Source of the DNA: a bacterium (Candidatus Gribaldobacteria) CG10_big_fil_rev_8_21_14_0_10_41_12
GTDB taxonomy: Bacteria > Patescibacteriota > Minisyncoccia > Minisyncoccales > CG1-02-41-26
DNA: 11,384 bases
Assembly: GCA_002773545.1 (NCBI GenBank)
Contig: PFAV01000006.1
Span: 1 to 11,384, forward strand
Reading direction: 5' to 3'
Numbering within the stretch: position 1 is the first letter of the stretch; the number at the start of each line of letters is the position of its first letter. Shown here piece by piece: positions 9,173 to 11,384 of the stretch. A program made the position numbers and the translations under genes. The notes beneath the pieces are model-generated. The model saw only the letters and a program-made list of their open reading frames with translations. It was not told where the DNA came from and searched no databases.

Positions 9173-9733
9173 TTATTTGAAAGCGACGCGAAAAAGCCGC
9201 CGTGGAAAATAATAAACAGCCAAACCAATGAAAATACCTATGCCCATACCAGCCGAAACATCAGAAAACCAATGCAATCCGCAAAAAACCCGAGCCAAGC
9301 TCATAACAACGCTGGCTAATAAAAACCAGAAGCCGACTTTTTTATTATAAAGAAAAACAATGGTTGATAAAGCGAAAAAAATACTAGCGTGCGTGGAAGG
9401 ATAAGCCGGCGAAGCGGCGTGCGAGACAATTAGTTGAGCATCGCCCAGCACAAAGGGTCGGGGCCTATTCCACAAAAAACCAATTGCGCCGGCTATAAAA
9501 AATCCCCAAAAACCAGCCAAGAACCCTTCAAAAAGCATCAGCCAGCGAAAGGGCAGGCCAGCCCGCGAGCTCAAACTATCGCGCACATTTTTTAAGCCAA
9601 GAATAATAAAAACAATCACTAAAATAAAAGGCAAATAATTAGCCAAAAAAATACCTAAAAAATCCAGCCAAGAATAATGAAGAACAAAACTATTAATAGA
9701 AGCGGTTAACCAAATGTCCGCGAACATATTCAT
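9173..9733 (-). CDS. PAP2-family membrane phosphatase, probably undecaprenyl-diphosphatase (BcrC-like)
   Basis: The 186-residue protein has about five or six membrane helices and the three PAP2 motifs: RPRPF (90-94), YPSTH (111-115, H115) and ARVFCGLHWFSD (147-158; R148, H154, D158). H154 is the expected nucleophile. The lysine that normally starts motif 1 (Kx6RP) is glycine here (G84); BcrC-type undecaprenyl-diphosphate phosphatases also tend to lack it, which favours that role. Such enzymes recycle the lipid carrier for cell-wall and surface glycan synthesis. It starts 1 nt after the nucleotidyltransferase stop; M3 (9727) is an alternative start. Pairing with a sugar-nucleotide gene fits envelope glycan work. 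Other lipid-phosphate phosphatases of the superfamily remain possible. Confidence 0.85.
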   Translation of the reverse strand: MNMFADIWLTASINSFVLHYSWLDFLGIFLANYLPFILVIVFIILGLKNVRDSLSSRAGLPFRWLMLFEGFLAGFWGFFIAGAIGFLWNRPRPFVLGDAQLIVSHAASPAYPSTHASIFFALSTIVFLYNKKVGFWFLLASVVMSLARVFCGLHWFSDVSAGMGIGIFIGLAVYYFPRRLFRVAFK

Positions 9734-9734
9734 T

Positions 9735-10481
9735 TTACTGCTTAGTTGTTTTGCCGCTCTTATTCAAGCGCAAAAAGTTCCCTACCTTGCGAATGTCCCC
9801 GGGGCAGCCAAAATCCAGCCAATAATCCTCTATCATTTTCAACTTTACCTTGCCGTCTTTCGCCAAATGAGTAATGGCGTCGGTAAGCTCATATTCGCCT
9901 CTGGGCGACAAGCCTACGCAAGGAATCTTGTCAAAAATATCCGGCGTGAATTTATAAAGGCCGGTATTAACCAAATTGCCAATGTATTCTTTGGGCTTTT
10001 CTTTTATTTCAATCAAAAATCCATTTTTGTCAGTGATTAAAACACCGTATTTCTCTGGATGCTCCTTTTCCACTTTGGCTGCCATATAATTATGATTGTC
10101 ATCAATGTTTATCGCCTTTAAGTCTCTTACCGAATAAAGATTATCGCCATAGACAGCTAAAAAATTTTCTTTGCCAACCAAATCGCGAACGCACTTAATC
10201 GGACATAGCGTGCCATATTCTTTTTCTTTGGGGCCTAAAATATCAAACTGATTAACAACAGTGGCTTTATAACCAAAGTCCTTCAAAAATTTTTCCATCA
10301 AATCAGCGCGATAGCCAACCACCAAAATAAAATCCTTGTATCCGGCCGCTAAAAGATTGTCAAACAAATAAGCCAAAAACGGCTTATGCTTTACATTAAT
10401 TAGAAGCTTGGACTTATTTTTACTTAAATGCTTCATTCTCGTGCCATGACCCGCCGCCGCGATTACTACTTTTTTTATCAT
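9735..10481 (-). CDS. Sugar-phosphate nucleotidyltransferase (NTP_transferase family)
   Basis: The 248-residue protein has the family fold throughout: the nucleotide loop AAAGHGTRM (8-16) with K25 in the following segment, YGDNLY (111-116) with the metal aspartate D113, EIKEKP (158-163), VNTGLYKF (171-178), and DYWLDFGCPGDI (219-230) with a second metal ligand D223. These enzymes join a sugar-1-phosphate to an NTP, making a UDP-, dTDP- or GDP-sugar. The substrate cannot be read from the sequence; glucose-1-phosphate or mannose-1-phosphate are likely candidates. There is no C-terminal left-handed beta-helix, so it is not a full GlmU. Its ATG overlaps the leuS stop (ATGA). With the PAP2 phosphatase downstream it suggests surface polysaccharide or glycolipid synthesis. 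Confidence 0.9.
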   Translation of the reverse strand: MIKKVVIAAAGHGTRMKHLSKNKSKLLINVKHKPFLAYLFDNLLAAGYKDFILVVGYRADLMEKFLKDFGYKATVVNQFDILGPKEKEYGTLCPIKCVRDLVGKENFLAVYGDNLYSVRDLKAINIDDNHNYMAAKVEKEHPEKYGVLITDKNGFLIEIKEKPKEYIGNLVNTGLYKFTPDIFDKIPCVGLSPRGEYELTDAITHLAKDGKVKLKMIEDYWLDFGCPGDIRKVGNFLRLNKSGKTTKQ

Positions 10482-11384
10482 ATGACAAAATTTATTAGTT
10501 TATTTTTTACAAAAATTGTTTTTTTGATTTCTTTATTTGCCAACCATTTAGAAATTTTTTGATCTTTCTTAACCAGCCCAACCGCTTCTTGCTCGGCCAT
10601 GTCTCTAACAACTTCAAGACCTCCTCTGGCTTTGCCGTTTATCTGAATAATCAAGTTTATTTTCTCGTCGTTAATTAAATTTATATCATATTTTGGCCAT
10701 TTTTCCAAGAAGATGCTTTCGCTATGGCCAAGCCCTTGCCATAATTCTTCAGCCAAGTGCGGGGCAAAGGGCGCTAAAATCAACAAAAACTTTTCCATAA
10801 TATCTCCAGCGATTTCTTTTTCTTTTTCCATCTCGTTAACTAAAATCATCAAGGCGGAGATGGCGGTATTAAACTTCATCGCCTCAATATCCTCTGAAAC
10901 TTTCTTAATTGTCTTGTGTAATAATTTTTCCATGCTCGCGCAGCCGTCACCCTGAGGCGTTAGCCGAAGGGTCTCATTCTTTTGAGATCCTTCGCCTGCT
11001 GGCTCAGGATGACAACTTGCTGTTGTCATTTTTAATTTTAATCGCCATACTCTCTCCAAAAATTTCTTAGAGCCTCCCAGCGATTTCGTGTCCCAAGCAA
11101 TGGCTTGATCAAACGGCCCCATAAACATTTCATAAACTCTTAAAGCGTCAGCGCCATATTGCTTGACCACTTCATCGGGATTTATGACATTGCCCTTGGA
11201 CTTGGACATTTTTTCGCCGCCCTCGCCCAAAATCATACCATGAGAAGTGCGTTTTTTATAGGGCTCGGGGCCTAAATCCTTAGGTACTTCGCCAATATCC
11301 CATAAAAACTTATAAATAAACCGCGAATAAAGCAAGTGCAAAGTGGTGTGCTCCATACCGCCATTATACCAATCAACTGGCATA
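10478..11384 (-). CDS. leuS: Leucyl-tRNA synthetase, 3' part, with an in-frame palindromic insert
   Basis: The 302 or so codons in the window are the C-terminal third of leucyl-tRNA synthetase; the gene continues beyond the right edge, and the ATG at 11383 is internal. Visible are DWYNGGMEHTTLHLLYSRF near the start, the catalytic KMSKS loop (58-62 of the visible part), INPDEVVKQYGADALR, and the anticodon-binding domain (KFNTAISALM, ILAPFAPHLAEELWQ). The C-terminal domain (LIIQINGKARG) closes it. Between RVWRLKL and LHKTIKKV, residues about 119-150 (CHPEPAGEGSQ, LRLTPQGDG and neighbours) are encoded by a palindromic repeat and look unlike the enzyme. This loop varies in length in the family, which may explain why the insert is tolerated. 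It heads the unit with the nucleotidyltransferase and the phosphatase. Confidence 0.96.
   Translation of the reverse strand, partial: MPVDWYNGGMEHTTLHLLYSRFIYKFLWDIGEVPKDLGPEPYKKRTSHGMILGEGGEKMSKSKGNVINPDEVVKQYGADALRVYEMFMGPFDQAIAWDTKSLGGSKKFLERVWRLKLKMTTASCHPEPAGEGSQKNETLRLTPQGDGCASMEKLLHKTIKKVSEDIEAMKFNTAISALMILVNEMEKEKEIAGDIMEKFLLILAPFAPHLAEELWQGLGHSESIFLEKWPKYDINLINDEKINLIIQINGKARGGLEVVRDMAEQEAVGLVKKDQKISKWLANKEIKKTIFVKNKLINFVI
10946..11013. repeat. Palindromic repeat inserted in frame inside leuS
   Basis: The outer arms GTCACCCTGAG (10946-10956) and CTCAGGATGAC (11003-11013) pair at 10 of 11 positions. The inner arms CGAAGGGTCTCA (10965-10976) and TGAGATCCTTCG (10983-10994) pair at 11 of 12 positions around a 6-nt loop. 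The GTCATCCTGAG / GAAGGATCT pattern is a repeat seen in many unrelated bacterial genomes and resembles coding palindromic elements such as those of Rickettsia. It keeps the leuS frame open, so it is translated. Confidence 0.85.

Noticed and set aside
10478..10480. UGA recoded as glycine, as in some candidate phyla
   Set aside because: TGA ends leuS, atpF and atpA exactly where those families end, so it acts as stop here.
11381..11383. ATG at 11383 as the start of a short leuS-like gene
   Set aside because: The sequence begins in the middle of the conserved catalytic domain of leucyl-tRNA synthetase, so the true start lies beyond the window.

Overview
The window is a compact stretch coded entirely on the minus strand from what looks like a small-genome bacterium, most likely of the Candidate Phyla Radiation (Patescibacteria). 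The case for this is an AT-leaning composition, very tight spacing, few Shine-Dalgarno sequences, a shortened ATP synthase delta subunit, and short palindromic repeats scattered in and between genes. The placement is an inference from style, not from a marker-gene tree. TGA works as an ordinary stop here (leuS, atpF, atpA), so the UGA-glycine code of Gracilibacteria/SR1 does not apply.

Reading in the direction of transcription (right to left), the first unit is leuS (3' part only), then a sugar-phosphate nucleotidyltransferase, then a PAP2-family membrane phosphatase. leuS and the nucleotidyltransferase overlap by 4 nt, and the phosphatase follows after 1 nt. A GC-rich palindrome followed by TTTT (9115-9156) probably ends this unit. 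Just past it is a textbook sigma-70 promoter (TTGACT, 17 nt, TATAAT; 9065-9093).

The promoter drives a complete F-type ATP synthase operon in canonical order: atpI/atpZ-like, atpB, atpE, atpF, atpH, atpA, atpG, atpD, atpC (9008 to 2226). Subunit c keeps the carboxylate in helix 2 but lacks the known sodium-binding residues, so proton coupling is predicted.

The same run of genes continues with short gaps into a small beta-carbonic-anhydrase-like protein, then two genes of an A/V-type ATPase: a peripheral-stalk G/H-type coiled coil and the membrane subunit I. Subunit I runs off the left edge and was identified by direct translation of 1492..1. The order G then I matches the start of known prokaryotic V-type operons, so a second rotary ATPase probably continues to the left.

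Three palindromic repeats stand out. One sits between atpD and atpC and supplies the last residues of the beta subunit. One is the terminator-like palindrome before the ATP synthase promoter. One lies in frame inside leuS and encodes about 30 extra residues. No RNA genes, CRISPR arrays or transposase genes were seen, and no stretch over 300 bases lacks a gene.
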